Part shown: one piece after another, positions 7,216 through 15,491 of the stretch | Position numbering within the stretch: position 1 is the stretch's first letter | Layout of the letters: each line of letters begins with the position of its first letter | Assembly: GCF_018531425.1 (NCBI RefSeq) | Contig: NZ_JAHBOI010000001.1 | Location: forward strand, 1-64,000 | DNA length: 64,000 nt | Reading direction: 5' to 3' | Source: Paenarthrobacter sp. DKR-5 | Lineage (GTDB): Bacteria; Actinomycetota; Actinomycetes; Actinomycetales; Micrococcaceae | Notes under the pieces: model-generated | The model's input: only the letters and a program-made list of their open reading frames with translations | Told to the model about the DNA's origin: nothing | The model's database searches: none | Translations under genes and position numbers: made by a program

Positions 7216-8217
7216 TCAGTCCGTGGTGAGGACCACGCGGAAACGGGCCTTGCCCGAGATCATGCGGTCATAACCCTCGGCTGCTTTCTCGAGCGGGTAG
7301 GTCTCAATCATGGGACGGACGCCGGTGCGGGCTGCGAAGCGCAGGGTGTCCTCGGAGTCCTTCGCGGTCCCAGAGGCATGGCCGGCGACGGAGCGGCTGC
7401 CCATCACGAGGTCGGCCGGGTTGACGGCGAGAGGCTCGTTCGGGACGCCAAGCACAACAAGGCGGCCGCGGGCTGCGAGCCCCGGGATGGTTGCCGACAT
7501 GGCCTGGGCGTCGGTGACGGTCGCGAGGACGAGGTCGGCTCCCCCGAGGGCCTTGAGTTCCGCGGCGACGTCGGCGGTGGTGCTGTCAATGTAGTGCTCT
7601 GCTCCGAGCCGGCGGGCGAAGTCTTCCTTCTCGCTCCCTCGGGCGATCGAGATGGTCTCGAAGCCCAGCTTCGCCGAAAACTGCACCCCGAGGTGGCCGA
7701 GGCCTCCCAGTCCGACGACGGCGACGCGCCCGCCGGCACGGACGCCGCTGGACCGGATGCCGTTGAAGGTTGTGACACCGGCGCAGAGCAGCGGGGCGGC
7801 CTCGGCAAAGTCCAGGTTGTCCGGGATCGCTGCGAGGGCATCGGCGGGGGCGACGAGATACTCGGCGTAGCCTCCGTCCGACGTGAGCCCCGTGACCTTG
7901 CCGACCTGGCAGGACACGAAGTCTCCACGGCTGCAGGAATCGCACTCGAAACACGCCCCGCCGAACCAGCCGACGCCGACCCGCTGGCCGGGAGCCCACC
8001 GGGCCACCCCTTCACCAACGGCCTCGACGGTTCCCGCGATTTCATGGCCCGGAACCCGGGGGTAGGAAGAGGCCATGCCGGCACCGGGCATGGCGTCGCT
8101 GTGGCAGATGCCGTTCGCGGCAACTTTCACCAGGACATGGCCCGGCGGAGTGTCAGGGACGGGGCGCTCGACGAGTTCGAGCGAAGCGCCCGGGGCAGTG
8201 ATCTGGACGGCTCGCAT
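7216..8217 (-). CDS. Zinc-dependent alcohol dehydrogenase (MDR superfamily)
   Basis: 333 residues, NAD(P)-dependent oxidation or reduction of alcohols and aldehydes. ATG 8217 follows AAAGGA. The catalytic zinc ligands are Cys38 in GICHSD and His in PGHEIAG; the structural zinc is held by the four-cysteine loop CFECDSCSRGDFVSC. The Rossmann glycine motif is VVGLGGLGHLG. The pattern resembles AdhP/propanol-preferring enzymes. It is divergent from the P450 redox cluster and could act in the same catabolic route, but nothing in the sequence proves this. Confidence 0.9.
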   Translation of the reverse strand: MRAVQITAPGASLELVERPVPDTPPGHVLVKVAANGICHSDAMPGAGMASSYPRVPGHEIAGTVEAVGEGVARWAPGQRVGVGWFGGACFECDSCSRGDFVSCQVGKVTGLTSDGGYAEYLVAPADALAAIPDNLDFAEAAPLLCAGVTTFNGIRSSGVRAGGRVAVVGLGGLGHLGVQFSAKLGFETISIARGSEKEDFARRLGAEHYIDSTTADVAAELKALGGADLVLATVTDAQAMSATIPGLAARGRLVVLGVPNEPLAVNPADLVMGSRSVAGHASGTAKDSEDTLRFAARTGVRPMIETYPLEKAAEGYDRMISGKARFRVVLTTD

Positions 8218-8370
8218 GATGGTCCTTTCGGGGACGGGTGCGCTTTTCCTGTGTTCGGGGCAGGGCCCCTCACCGTTCCAGTACATCACTGGCGGTCCGG
8301 GTCCCCAAGCCGTTCACCTGCCGTTCAGCCTTCCCGCATAACGTGGGTCTTCCCGGCGGAAGGAGCGGCG

Positions 8371-8580
8371 ATGAACAACGGCAAGGGGATCCTGGTGTTT
8401 GACCGGTCCGCGCTGCGACGCGGCCAGCAGGTCATGGTCACGCGCCATGGGGACGAGGTCGGCACCGGCATTGTTGACGACGTCACCGGTGACGGGTCCG
8501 TCGTCTGGATCGTTTTCGGCGGGGCGTTCCCCCGGCGTCTGTTCCTGGAGAGCGATCCGGAGGAGATCCTCGCCCTCTGA
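8371..8580 (+). CDS. Small protein of unknown function
   Basis: 69 residues beginning MNNGKGILVFDRSALRRGQQ. ATG 8371 is preceded by GAAGGAG at the right distance. The sequence is beta-rich (VMVTRHGDEVGTGIVDDV, VVWIVFGGAFPRRLF), suggesting a small SH3-like barrel. I do not recognise it. It is followed 130 bases later by the ferredoxin-reductase gene. Confidence 0.65.
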   Translation: MNNGKGILVFDRSALRRGQQVMVTRHGDEVGTGIVDDVTGDGSVVWIVFGGAFPRRLFLESDPEEILAL

Positions 8581-8710
8581 ACAGGGCGACCTGGGCGCAA
8601 GGACAGTCCGTGCGGGTCCCAAGCCCCTTTCGCCGCCCGGGGCCGCGGCCTACACTCGACCCAGCTCATCGAGCAGGAAAAGCTGTGATCCCGCGAACGG
8701 CAGGGCTGGC

Positions 8711-10342
8711 ATGAGGCTGGTTGTTGATCTCACCAAATGCGAGGGCTACGCCCAGTGCGCATTTCTCGCCCCGGACGTCTTCACCATCCAAGGGGACGAG
8801 GCCCTCACCTACGACCCGCACCCTGACGAGGCGCAACACCGGAGGGTGCTCAGAGCCGCGGCCGCATGCCCGGTGCAGGCCATCCAACTCGAGCGCTCCG
8901 AAGGACCGGAGCCACAGCCCGAAGCATTCGGGCAGAGCGGGACGGCGGCCTTCCTCGAAGACGGCAGGAACGCGTTCAGCGCATCCGGACGGATCGTCAT
9001 CGTGGGCGCATCTCTGACCGGCCTGCGCGCAGCAGAACGGCTTCGCGAGGAGGGATTCGCCGGCTCGCTGACTCTCATCGGCGAGGAAACTCATGAGCCC
9101 TATGACCGGCCGCCGCTGTCGAAACAAGTCCTGACCGGATCGGCGCGCTCCGCGGACACCTCCCTGCCGCGGCGCCGTGCGCTCCAGGCCGCCTGGCACC
9201 TCGGGACGGCTGCCAGCGGCCTCGATGTGGCCGCGAAGCAGGTGCACCTCGCCGACGGCCGCCGCATTGGATACGACAAACTGCTGATCGCCACCGGGGC
9301 GCGCGCCCGTGCCTGGCCCAGCGCCGCCGAGTCGGCGCTGTCCGGCGTGCTGACCTTGCGCACCCGCGATGACGCGGCAGCGCTCCGCCGGCTTCTCGAC
9401 CGGCGCCCCCGCCGCGTCCTGGTGATCGGCGCGGGCTTCATCGGCTGTGAGGTTGCGTCCGTGTGCCGCGAACTTGGTGTTGCGGTCACCGTCACAGAAG
9501 CCGGCCCGGCTCCCCTTGGGGCGGCGCTCGGAGGCGTGATCGGCGCAATCGCCGGTGACCTCCACCGCGAGAACGGCGTGGATCTGCGCTGCGGAGTCAG
9601 GATCGAATCCCTCGAAGGAGACGCCGCGGGCCGGCTGTGCCGCGCCCGGCTCTCGGACGGCACGTCACTGGAAGTGGACGTGGCGGTCGCTGCGCTCGGC
9701 GCCGTGCGAAACGTTGAATGGCTTGAGGGATCGGGTCTCGCCAGCGGCCCGTGGGGGGTCGCGTGCGACGCCGGCTGCCGGGCGTTCGACGCCAACGGCA
9801 TCGTCACGGACGATGTTTTCGTGGCCGGAGACGTGGCACGCGCACCGCAGCCCATGTTCGGCTACCAGTTCCTCGCGGTGGAGCACTGGGGCAACGCCGT
9901 TTCCCAGGCCGAAGTCGCCGCGCACAACATGCTCAGCCCGGGGACCGAATGCTGGCCGCATCTGGCACTGCCGAAGTTTTGGTCCGTCCAGTTCGGCACG
10001 GAAATCAAGAGCGTGGGGGTGCCGTCGGTCGCGGACCAGGTCGCCATCGTCCAAGGATCGGTGAGCGGGCGGCGCTTCCTGGCCGTCTACGGTTACAAGG
10101 GCCGCATTGTGGGGGCAGTCGCCTTCAACCAGAACAAGTGGCTCGAATTCTACGAACCGCTCATCGAACAGGCCGCGCCGTTCCCGCCGTCGCTCCACCA
10201 CGTGGATGAGGCATCCGACGCCAATCCCGTGCCCGCAGGTTTCCGGCACCGGGGCAGCCCCACCCAGGATGCGACCGTCGTCGTCACCGGCCACTACCCC
10301 AACGAGCGCCGCGCCCGGCTAGCTCCTCCCCGCTTCCCCTGA
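8711..10342 (+). CDS. Ferredoxin-ferredoxin reductase fusion for the P450
   Basis: 543 residues in two parts. Residues 1-66 are a P450-type ferredoxin with cluster cysteines C10, C16 and C53; the missing second cysteine of the usual CxxCxxC suggests a [3Fe-4S] cluster. After a linker of about 25 residues, an FAD-dependent reductase of the putidaredoxin/rhodocoxin reductase type follows: IVIVGASLTGLRAAE (FAD), a second Rossmann motif VIGAGFIGCEVA (NADH), and VFVAGDVA. ATG 8711 starts exactly at the ferredoxin N-terminus; the longer open frame upstream is not coding. It probably passes electrons from NAD(P)H to the P450 encoded 19 bases downstream. Free-standing partners are more usual. Confidence 0.9.
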   Translation: MRLVVDLTKCEGYAQCAFLAPDVFTIQGDEALTYDPHPDEAQHRRVLRAAAACPVQAIQLERSEGPEPQPEAFGQSGTAAFLEDGRNAFSASGRIVIVGASLTGLRAAERLREEGFAGSLTLIGEETHEPYDRPPLSKQVLTGSARSADTSLPRRRALQAAWHLGTAASGLDVAAKQVHLADGRRIGYDKLLIATGARARAWPSAAESALSGVLTLRTRDDAAALRRLLDRRPRRVLVIGAGFIGCEVASVCRELGVAVTVTEAGPAPLGAALGGVIGAIAGDLHRENGVDLRCGVRIESLEGDAAGRLCRARLSDGTSLEVDVAVAALGAVRNVEWLEGSGLASGPWGVACDAGCRAFDANGIVTDDVFVAGDVARAPQPMFGYQFLAVEHWGNAVSQAEVAAHNMLSPGTECWPHLALPKFWSVQFGTEIKSVGVPSVADQVAIVQGSVSGRRFLAVYGYKGRIVGAVAFNQNKWLEFYEPLIEQAAPFPPSLHHVDEASDANPVPAGFRHRGSPTQDATVVVTGHYPNERRARLAPPRFP

Positions 10343-10361
10343 AAGCCAAGGAACCTGCATC

Positions 10362-11597
10362 ATGACCGAGCCGAGCGCCTGGGAGCGGATCCTCAATCCC
10401 TCCAACCGGGCCAACCCCTACCCGCTCTACGCCGAGCTCCGCAAGACCCCGGTGACCCGCGCTGCAGACGGGAGCTACCTTGTCAGCACGTACGCGGAGA
10501 TCGCCTCGCTCCTACACGACCCGCGGGTGAGTTCCGACATCGGGCGGAGCCCCGCTGCCGCGGCGGCGGGCGACGGCGAGGGCGGCCCGGGCATGTCACC
10601 GACCTTCCTGACGAAGGACCCTCCGGAGCACGACAAGCTCCGCCGCATCACCACGCGGCACTTCGGGCCACCGGTGACGCCGGGCCGGGTCGCAGGGATG
10701 GAAGCGAGGATGACGGAGATCGTGACGGAACTGATCGATGCGATGGCCGGCCGCAGCCGGATCGACGTGGTCGACGACCTGGCCTATCCGCTGCCCGTCA
10801 CCGTCATCAGCGAGCTCCTTGGCGTGGCCCCGGGCGACGAGAAGCGCTTCCGCGTCTGGGTTGACCTGGCCCTGCAATCCACGGATCCCGGAATGGATCC
10901 CGAATCGCAGCAGCAAAAGAGAGCTGAAGCAGGCGCCCAACTGCGGTCCTTCATGGAGGAACTGGTCGAGAAGCACCGCCAGGCGCCAGGCAGCGACCTG
11001 CTCTCGGCCTTGGCCACCGACGACGGACCGGAGGGTCGCCTGCCCGACGAGCAGCTGGTGAGCACCGGGCTCCTGTTGCTCATTGCCGGACACGAAACCA
11101 CGGTGAACCTCATTTCCAACGGGGTCCTGACGTTGCTGCGGTACCCCGACCAGTTGCAGAGCCTGCGCAACGACCCGGAGCTTGTCATCCCCATGGTCGA
11201 GGAGCTGCTGCGCTATGAACCGCCGGTCCATTTCGTCCCGCTGCGCACAGCCCTCGACGATATCGACATCGCAGGAACCACTATCCCGGCAGGATCGCCC
11301 ATCACCCTGGTTCTCGCCGCAGCCAACCGCGACCCGGCCCGCTTCACCGACCCCGACTCGTTCATCCCCCGCAGGCCCAACAACCAGCACCTCGGCTTCG
11401 GCGGCGGCATCCACCTCTGCTTCGGTGCACCGCTGGCGCGGCTCGAAGCCCAGATCGCACTGACTGAATTCGCCGGCAGGGTGGCGAACCCGCGCCTCGT
11501 CTCCGACCCCCCGCCCTACCGGCCCAGCCCGTTCCTGCGCGGACCGTCCCACCTCCCGACCGACATCGATGGCATCACCGGATTTTTGTTTAGTTGA
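10362..11597 (+). CDS. Cytochrome P450 (class I, bacterial)
   Basis: 411 residues, a soluble haem monooxygenase. The I-helix carries AGHETT (oxygen activation), the K-helix ExxR is in EELLRYEPP, and the haem loop FGGGIHLCFG supplies the thiolate ligand Cys353. All key residues are present and the length is normal for soluble bacterial P450s. Ribosome site AAGGAA precedes ATG 10362. It is the second gene of a unit with the ferredoxin-reductase fusion, which would be its electron donor. The substrate cannot be read from the sequence. Confidence 0.95.
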   Translation: MTEPSAWERILNPSNRANPYPLYAELRKTPVTRAADGSYLVSTYAEIASLLHDPRVSSDIGRSPAAAAAGDGEGGPGMSPTFLTKDPPEHDKLRRITTRHFGPPVTPGRVAGMEARMTEIVTELIDAMAGRSRIDVVDDLAYPLPVTVISELLGVAPGDEKRFRVWVDLALQSTDPGMDPESQQQKRAEAGAQLRSFMEELVEKHRQAPGSDLLSALATDDGPEGRLPDEQLVSTGLLLLIAGHETTVNLISNGVLTLLRYPDQLQSLRNDPELVIPMVEELLRYEPPVHFVPLRTALDDIDIAGTTIPAGSPITLVLAAANRDPARFTDPDSFIPRRPNNQHLGFGGGIHLCFGAPLARLEAQIALTEFAGRVANPRLVSDPPPYRPSPFLRGPSHLPTDIDGITGFLFS

Positions 11598-11599
11598 GC

Positions 11600-11620
11600 T
11601 AGTAATAAGCCCTATTACTA
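11600..11620. promoter_or_regulatory. Perfect AT-rich palindrome behind the P450 gene
   Basis: TAGTAATA (11600-11607) and TATTACTA (11613-11620) are separated by AGCCC. It begins three bases after the P450 stop and lies just upstream of an extended -10 box, TGGCATACT (11627-11635). Such AT-rich palindromes in GC-rich DNA are usually protein-binding sites; a weak terminator hairpin is the alternative. Confidence 0.5.
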
Positions 11621-11640
11621 ATTTTGTGGCATACTGATCT

Positions 11641-11772
11641 CAGCGACCGTCGCGCTCGGGGGAATTGAGACCACCACCGCTTGCAGCGACGAGAGGCTAG
11701 GACGGCCAGTCCCCCAAATGGCCGACAGAGAAGGGTCCCGCGCAGCGAACGGCGCCGGACCCTTCTTTCTGT
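11641..11772 (+). ncRNA. Candidate structured small RNA, orphan
   Basis: Transcription would start near 11641 from the extended -10 box TGGCATACT and end at a clear intrinsic terminator. In between lies a perfect hairpin CGGCCA (11703-11708)/TGGCCG (11719-11724) whose loop holds CCCCC, and an upstream CGGGGG (11657-11662) that could pair with it as a pseudoknot. No gene on the same strand follows (the next gene is on the minus strand), so it is not a leader. No coding frame with a ribosome site is seen. Confidence 0.45.
11729..11769 (+). terminator. Intrinsic terminator of the candidate small RNA
   Basis: AGAAGGGTCC (11729-11738) pairs perfectly with GGACCCTTCT (11757-11766), followed by a short T-rich run. 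The loop is GC-rich and may fold further. It could also serve the P450 transcript. Confidence 0.75.
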
Positions 11773-11860
11773 CCCCTGCCGCCGGGACGGCGGCCTGTGC
11801 AGCCGCATTGGCCTTTGCCGCGTCGGCCCACGCGGCCGAGATGCCGCGGATGGAGAAAAG

Positions 11861-12595
11861 TCAAAGCTCGGTGGGCAGGTTCCCTGCGGGAGCCGCCCCG
11901 GGCCCCTCCATGATCACCCGCGCGACGACTTCAGGGCTGTTGAAGATGAGGAAGTGGTCATCGTCGATGTCACGCAAATCAGCGATGTTCCCGTGGGCCC
12001 AGGACCGCTTTTCGGCGCCGGTCAGCTCGTCGCGAATTCCAAGAAGAACCGTCACAGGCAGGGAGGCCCAGGCGGCGACCGGGATCGGGTCCGTGAGCGT
12101 CCGGCGGGTCACGGAGCGGCGTGGCAGGGACTCGATGTGGCGACGCACGTCCGGAGGGAAAGTCCTGCCCTTCTCCTCGTAAACCCACCACCGGTTGTCA
12201 AGAACGAATCTGTCCCCGTCCTCCCACACGATCACCGGGTTGCCATCGAAAAGGGAGCCGTCCCGAGCGCTGCGTTGAGCCGGTTGCGGAACTGAAGAAA
12301 CGTACACGAGCCTGGCCGCGTTCTCCTCACCCGCAGCCGCGATTCCGATGACGTCTCCCCCATACGACCACCCAGCGACGACCGCGGGCCCCTGGCAACT
12401 GCGGATGGCGGATTTCACTTCCTGAGCATCCTCCAGCAAGCCTGCATCTGACCTGTGAGAAGGCAAGTCCGGCGTGAGGACCTTGAAGCCGTTGGCCTCC
12501 AGGATTTGCCCTACCCACTGCCAGTCGCCAGGGTTGCCCCACATCCCATGTACAAGAACTGCGTCGCGTGGATGCTTGGGCTGCCCGAATTCCAT
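11861..12595 (-). CDS. Alpha/beta hydrolase
   Basis: 244 residues from ATG 12595; an upstream in-frame TTG at 12631 would add 12 residues and neither has a clear ribosome site. The oxyanion-hole motif is VLVHGMWG, the nucleophile elbow is GWSYGG with Ser, and the C-terminal DDDHFLIF supplies the catalytic His. It is probably an esterase or lipase-like enzyme of the AB_hydrolase_1/6 kind. It lies downstream of the phosphodiester glycosidase gene on the same strand, 53 bases away, possibly in one transcript. Substrate unknown. Confidence 0.8.
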   Translation of the reverse strand: MEFGQPKHPRDAVLVHGMWGNPGDWQWVGQILEANGFKVLTPDLPSHRSDAGLLEDAQEVKSAIRSCQGPAVVAGWSYGGDVIGIAAAGEENAARLVYVSSVPQPAQRSARDGSLFDGNPVIVWEDGDRFVLDNRWWVYEEKGRTFPPDVRRHIESLPRRSVTRRTLTDPIPVAAWASLPVTVLLGIRDELTGAEKRSWAHGNIADLRDIDDDHFLIFNSPEVVARVIMEGPGAAPAGNLPTEL

Positions 12596-12648
12596 TTGGG
12601 CAAGATAGACCCGGCTCACCCACCGCAACAAGGTCCAAGAGGCCCGCT

Positions 12649-14301
12649 TTACCTGCCTTCGGACAACACCAGCAGGGCGTCGCCGACGGGGCGTTCGGCT
12701 CCGCCGGACGGGACGTTCACCAGCTGGCCGCCGGCCACGGTGGTCGTGGACCCTCCGCCGTCGAGGTTCATGGCCTGGACCATGCCGAGCGACTGTGCCA
12801 CATCGGCCTCTTCTTTCAGGCTCAGGCCGAGGGCGCTGGTCTGGCGTCCGTCAGCCGTCACAAGGAGGGTGCGCCCCTGGGCGTCAACGCCGGCGAAGGT
12901 GCGCGGGTTCCGTTTGTGCACCCACCCGTAGTAGAAGCTGTTGTTGTCATTCGGGTGGACCATGCCGTCCTGGCGGACCGTGACATCTTCGGCGCCGTTC
13001 CTGACGAGCATTGGGCCGCCGTTGAGGATGCTGGTCCCCTGGGTCGGGTTGAGCTGCCTTGAGCCGGCAAGCAGGGTGGCGCGGACCTTGAGCTTGGCCC
13101 CGACCCGGGCCAGGGCGCGCAGCTTGGCGACGTCGCTGCCGGTCGCCTGGATGGTGTGGCCTCCGGCCGGGACGGCGGTGCCGCGGGTGTCGGCGACGGC
13201 GGTCACGGTGTCGTTGCGGTCGGTGGTCACCTCCAGGCCCGGACCGGACGGGGTCTGCCGGCCGAACTGCGGGGTGAATGCCACGAGCTCGTTCGGGTTC
13301 GTGCAGGTGATGTCCTGCAACGGCGACGACGTCGGCTGGTCGTTCGTCTCGCCGCAGTTGCGGATCAGCCCGGGGACCCGGTCGATGCCGTCCAGCGCCA
13401 CCGTGGCATCGCGGCCCGAGAGGGTTCCACCCCAGCGGAGCCGGTCAATGCTCGTCTTGTTCGTGTTGCTGTCCAGGACCAGCGCCGGCCGGTCCCCCAC
13501 TGGCTCGCTGAGGGTCTTCCCGTTGTAGACCCCGGCGCCGGCAGGGTCACCCGGCGCGCCGGCCTTGGGGTCGAAGACGAAGAAGCCCCCGTTGATGGCT
13601 GCCACGGCGTTGGAAGCCGCCGAGAGCTGGCTGACGGTCTCGGGCTTTTCCAGGTCGGACCCGTAGGAGCCGGCCAGACGCCCGTGGTATTTCTTCGGGT
13701 CGATGGTGACGACGTCGAAGGTCCAGGGGCCGCGGGTCTTGCCGCTCGTTCCCTGATCACCATCCCAGCCGGTGTAGAGGACCGAGGAACTATAGCCGGC
13801 GGCCTTGATTGCGGCCACGGTGCTGTCGCCGTCCGCCTTCGCGGCGAAGTGTCCGGCCCGGACGCGGTAACCGAGGTTTCCGCCGGCGTCCGCCAACTGC
13901 GGGGAGGAAACCTGCTCCACGCGCGCCGCGATTCCTGCAGCTTCGAGCTTGTCGGCAACCTTCTGGGCATCAGCCTGACTGGACAGGGCCGAGGACGGGG
14001 CGTCGGGGTCCGGGGAGTCCGATGGGATGGCGACCTCGGCGGTCCAGTACAGCGAGCTGTCCTCTCCCCCGCGCTTGATCCTGGTCAGGGTGACCCCGGG
14101 CGCCAAGGTGCTCACGGTCCGGGTTTCAGGCAGGTCGGCCGGCCCGAGGTTCAGGTGGGGCGACGTCGGCGGCGTGGTTCCGGTGGGGAGGCTGCTTTCC
14201 TCGGCGTGCGAGACGCCCGCCGGGGCGAGCAGGGCCGAGGAAATGGCCAGGGCAAGGCCCGCCGTGAGGGCGGTGCGGGGACGCTTCGCTGTTGAGGACA
14301 T
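12649..14301 (-). CDS. Exported phosphodiester glycosidase (NAGPA-like) with SPOR-like domain
   Basis: 550 residues. ATG 14301 opens a Sec signal peptide (TALTAGLALAISSALLAPAG, cleavage after SHA). The segment DAQKVADKLEAAGIAARVEQ with the following strands (about residues 105-170) looks like a SPOR-type peptidoglycan-binding fold. The C-terminal half is the NAGPA/phosphodiester glycosidase domain: AAINGGFFVFDP, ILNGGPMLVRNG, TFAGVDAQGRTLLVTADGRQ and MNLDGGGSTTTV. Relatives remove sugars attached through phosphodiesters, for example from exopolysaccharide or wall polymers. An action on the cell surface is inferred. Confidence 0.85.
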   Translation of the reverse strand: MSSTAKRPRTALTAGLALAISSALLAPAGVSHAEESSLPTGTTPPTSPHLNLGPADLPETRTVSTLAPGVTLTRIKRGGEDSSLYWTAEVAIPSDSPDPDAPSSALSSQADAQKVADKLEAAGIAARVEQVSSPQLADAGGNLGYRVRAGHFAAKADGDSTVAAIKAAGYSSSVLYTGWDGDQGTSGKTRGPWTFDVVTIDPKKYHGRLAGSYGSDLEKPETVSQLSAASNAVAAINGGFFVFDPKAGAPGDPAGAGVYNGKTLSEPVGDRPALVLDSNTNKTSIDRLRWGGTLSGRDATVALDGIDRVPGLIRNCGETNDQPTSSPLQDITCTNPNELVAFTPQFGRQTPSGPGLEVTTDRNDTVTAVADTRGTAVPAGGHTIQATGSDVAKLRALARVGAKLKVRATLLAGSRQLNPTQGTSILNGGPMLVRNGAEDVTVRQDGMVHPNDNNSFYYGWVHKRNPRTFAGVDAQGRTLLVTADGRQTSALGLSLKEEADVAQSLGMVQAMNLDGGGSTTTVAGGQLVNVPSGGAERPVGDALLVLSEGR

Positions 14302-14502
14302 GCGCTCAAGGCTAGTGAGCCGACATGGCCGAAAACGGTCCCCGCGGGTCAGTTCAGGACAAGTTGAACCAGTGTTCATGCCCCGTTCCCCGGCGCCGCA
14401 CCAGCGCCCGCCCTTCCGTCCACCGGCCTTCGGCTCGCCGCGGGCGCGGATCGTCAGTAGGCTTAGTTTATTCATGCGGCCAATCCAGAGAAAGGCACGA
14501 CG

Positions 14503-14928
14503 ATGACTGAAGGCAACCTTCCCGACGACGAACTCGAGGTCGTCCGCGACGATGACATCCTGCTCGATGAAGCACCCGGCGCCGCGTCCTCCGTGGAGCT
14601 CGACCCGGTGTCCGGAGAGCCCGACAATTACCCGGGCGCCGCGGAGAACAATCCGGACCGGTGGCAGGAAGACCCCCTGCTGCAGGACGAAGCCGTGCCC
14701 GGGGCGGAAGCAGACTCCCTCAGTGACCAGACGCTTCGTGACGAGTCCGCGCGCGGCCGCTATGAAGCGGGAGAGGAACAGGTTCCGCCGGACGAGCCGA
14801 CAATCGGCGAGGCGGCCTCCGACGTCGACTTCGGCGAGTCTCCGACCGGCCAGGAAGCTGACGCCAGCGACGACCAGGAGAACTTCGGCGGCTCCCCGCT
14901 GAGCCAGTTCGAGCCCGACGACCTCTGA
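14503..14928 (+). CDS. Small acidic protein, DUF5709-like, unknown function
   Basis: 141 residues, highly acidic (Asp/Glu throughout) and low in hydrophobic residues, so probably disordered. Repeated short patterns such as PDDELEVVRDDDILLDEAPG and DRWQEDPLLQDEAVPG are visible. It resembles actinobacterial DUF5709 proteins by composition, a weak assignment. ATG 14503 follows AGAGAAAGG. It is convergent with the phosphoesterase gene across a strong hairpin. Confidence 0.65.
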   Translation: MTEGNLPDDELEVVRDDDILLDEAPGAASSVELDPVSGEPDNYPGAAENNPDRWQEDPLLQDEAVPGAEADSLSDQTLRDESARGRYEAGEEQVPPDEPTIGEAASDVDFGESPTGQEADASDDQENFGGSPLSQFEPDDL

Positions 14929-14938
14929 CACTGACGAC

Positions 14939-14975
14939 CTCGTAGGCTGCCGGGGAGTTCCCGGCAGCCTACGAG
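14939..14975. terminator. Bidirectional terminator
   Basis: A perfect 16-bp stem, 14939-14954 with 14960-14975, loop GAGTT. It separates convergent genes and overlaps the last codons of the phosphoesterase gene. Confidence 0.85.
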
Positions 14976-15469
14976 GGCAGCTCGTGCAACATCGGCCGAA
15001 CGTTCCGGCCGTCAATATCCACCGTCAGGTAGGTCCGGTGAGGCTGCCGACGGCGGTCGGTCGGCGAGCCCGGGTTGAGCAGCCGGAGCCCTTTCGGCGT
15101 CGTCGAATCCCACGGGGTATGGCTGTGGCCGAAAACCAGCAGGTCCACTTCCGGGAACCGGGCGTCCATCCGGGCTTCGCGCCCTGCCGCCGCTCCGGTC
15201 TCGTGGATCACCGCCAGCCGGACTTCCTCGACGGTGGTCCGGGCGACGAGCGGCAACTGGCGTCGCAGCTCCGGGCCGTCGTTGTTGCCGTAACAGGCGA
15301 CGAGGCGCTTAGAGCGGCGCCCCAGCTCCTCAAGGAACCCAGGTGAGACCCAGTCTCCGGCGTGGACCACCAGGTCCGCCGCTTCCACCGCCTCCCACAC
15401 CGGCGCGGGCAGCGCACGGGCGCGCTTGGGAATATGGGTGTCCGAAAGGATGAGCAGCCGGGTGGTCAT
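14969..15469 (-). CDS. YfcE/MJ0936-type metallophosphoesterase
   Basis: 166 residues. ATG 15469 gives MTTRLLILSDTHIPKRAR, placing the first metal motif (D-x-H) at the N-terminus as is normal; the open frame upstream is not coding. The other binuclear metal motifs follow in order: HAGDW, GNND, VIHETG and GHSHTP. Small enzymes of this type act as phosphodiesterases on a variety of substrates in the cytosol. A stop lies inside the terminator hairpin shared with the preceding gene. Confidence 0.9.
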   Translation of the reverse strand: MTTRLLILSDTHIPKRARALPAPVWEAVEAADLVVHAGDWVSPGFLEELGRRSKRLVACYGNNDGPELRRQLPLVARTTVEEVRLAVIHETGAAAGREARMDARFPEVDLLVFGHSHTPWDSTTPKGLRLLNPGSPTDRRRQPHRTYLTVDIDGRNVRPMLHELPS

Positions 15470-15491
15470 GGTTCGATCCTGACAGAACGGT

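Noticed and set aside
8399..8711. N-terminal extension of the ferredoxin-reductase fusion
   Set aside because: The added 104 residues are Arg/Pro/Ser-rich, overlap the gene at 8371 in another frame, and the ferredoxin domain starts exactly at ATG 8711.
11641..11772. Actinobacterial 6C RNA
   Set aside because: Only one loop has a C-run, of five, whereas 6C RNAs have two hairpins with six or more C in each loop.
12649..15015. 788-codon frame as a longer glycosidase
   Set aside because: The signal peptide starts at ATG 14301; the extension covers the opposite-strand gene at 14503-14928 and lacks a ribosome site.
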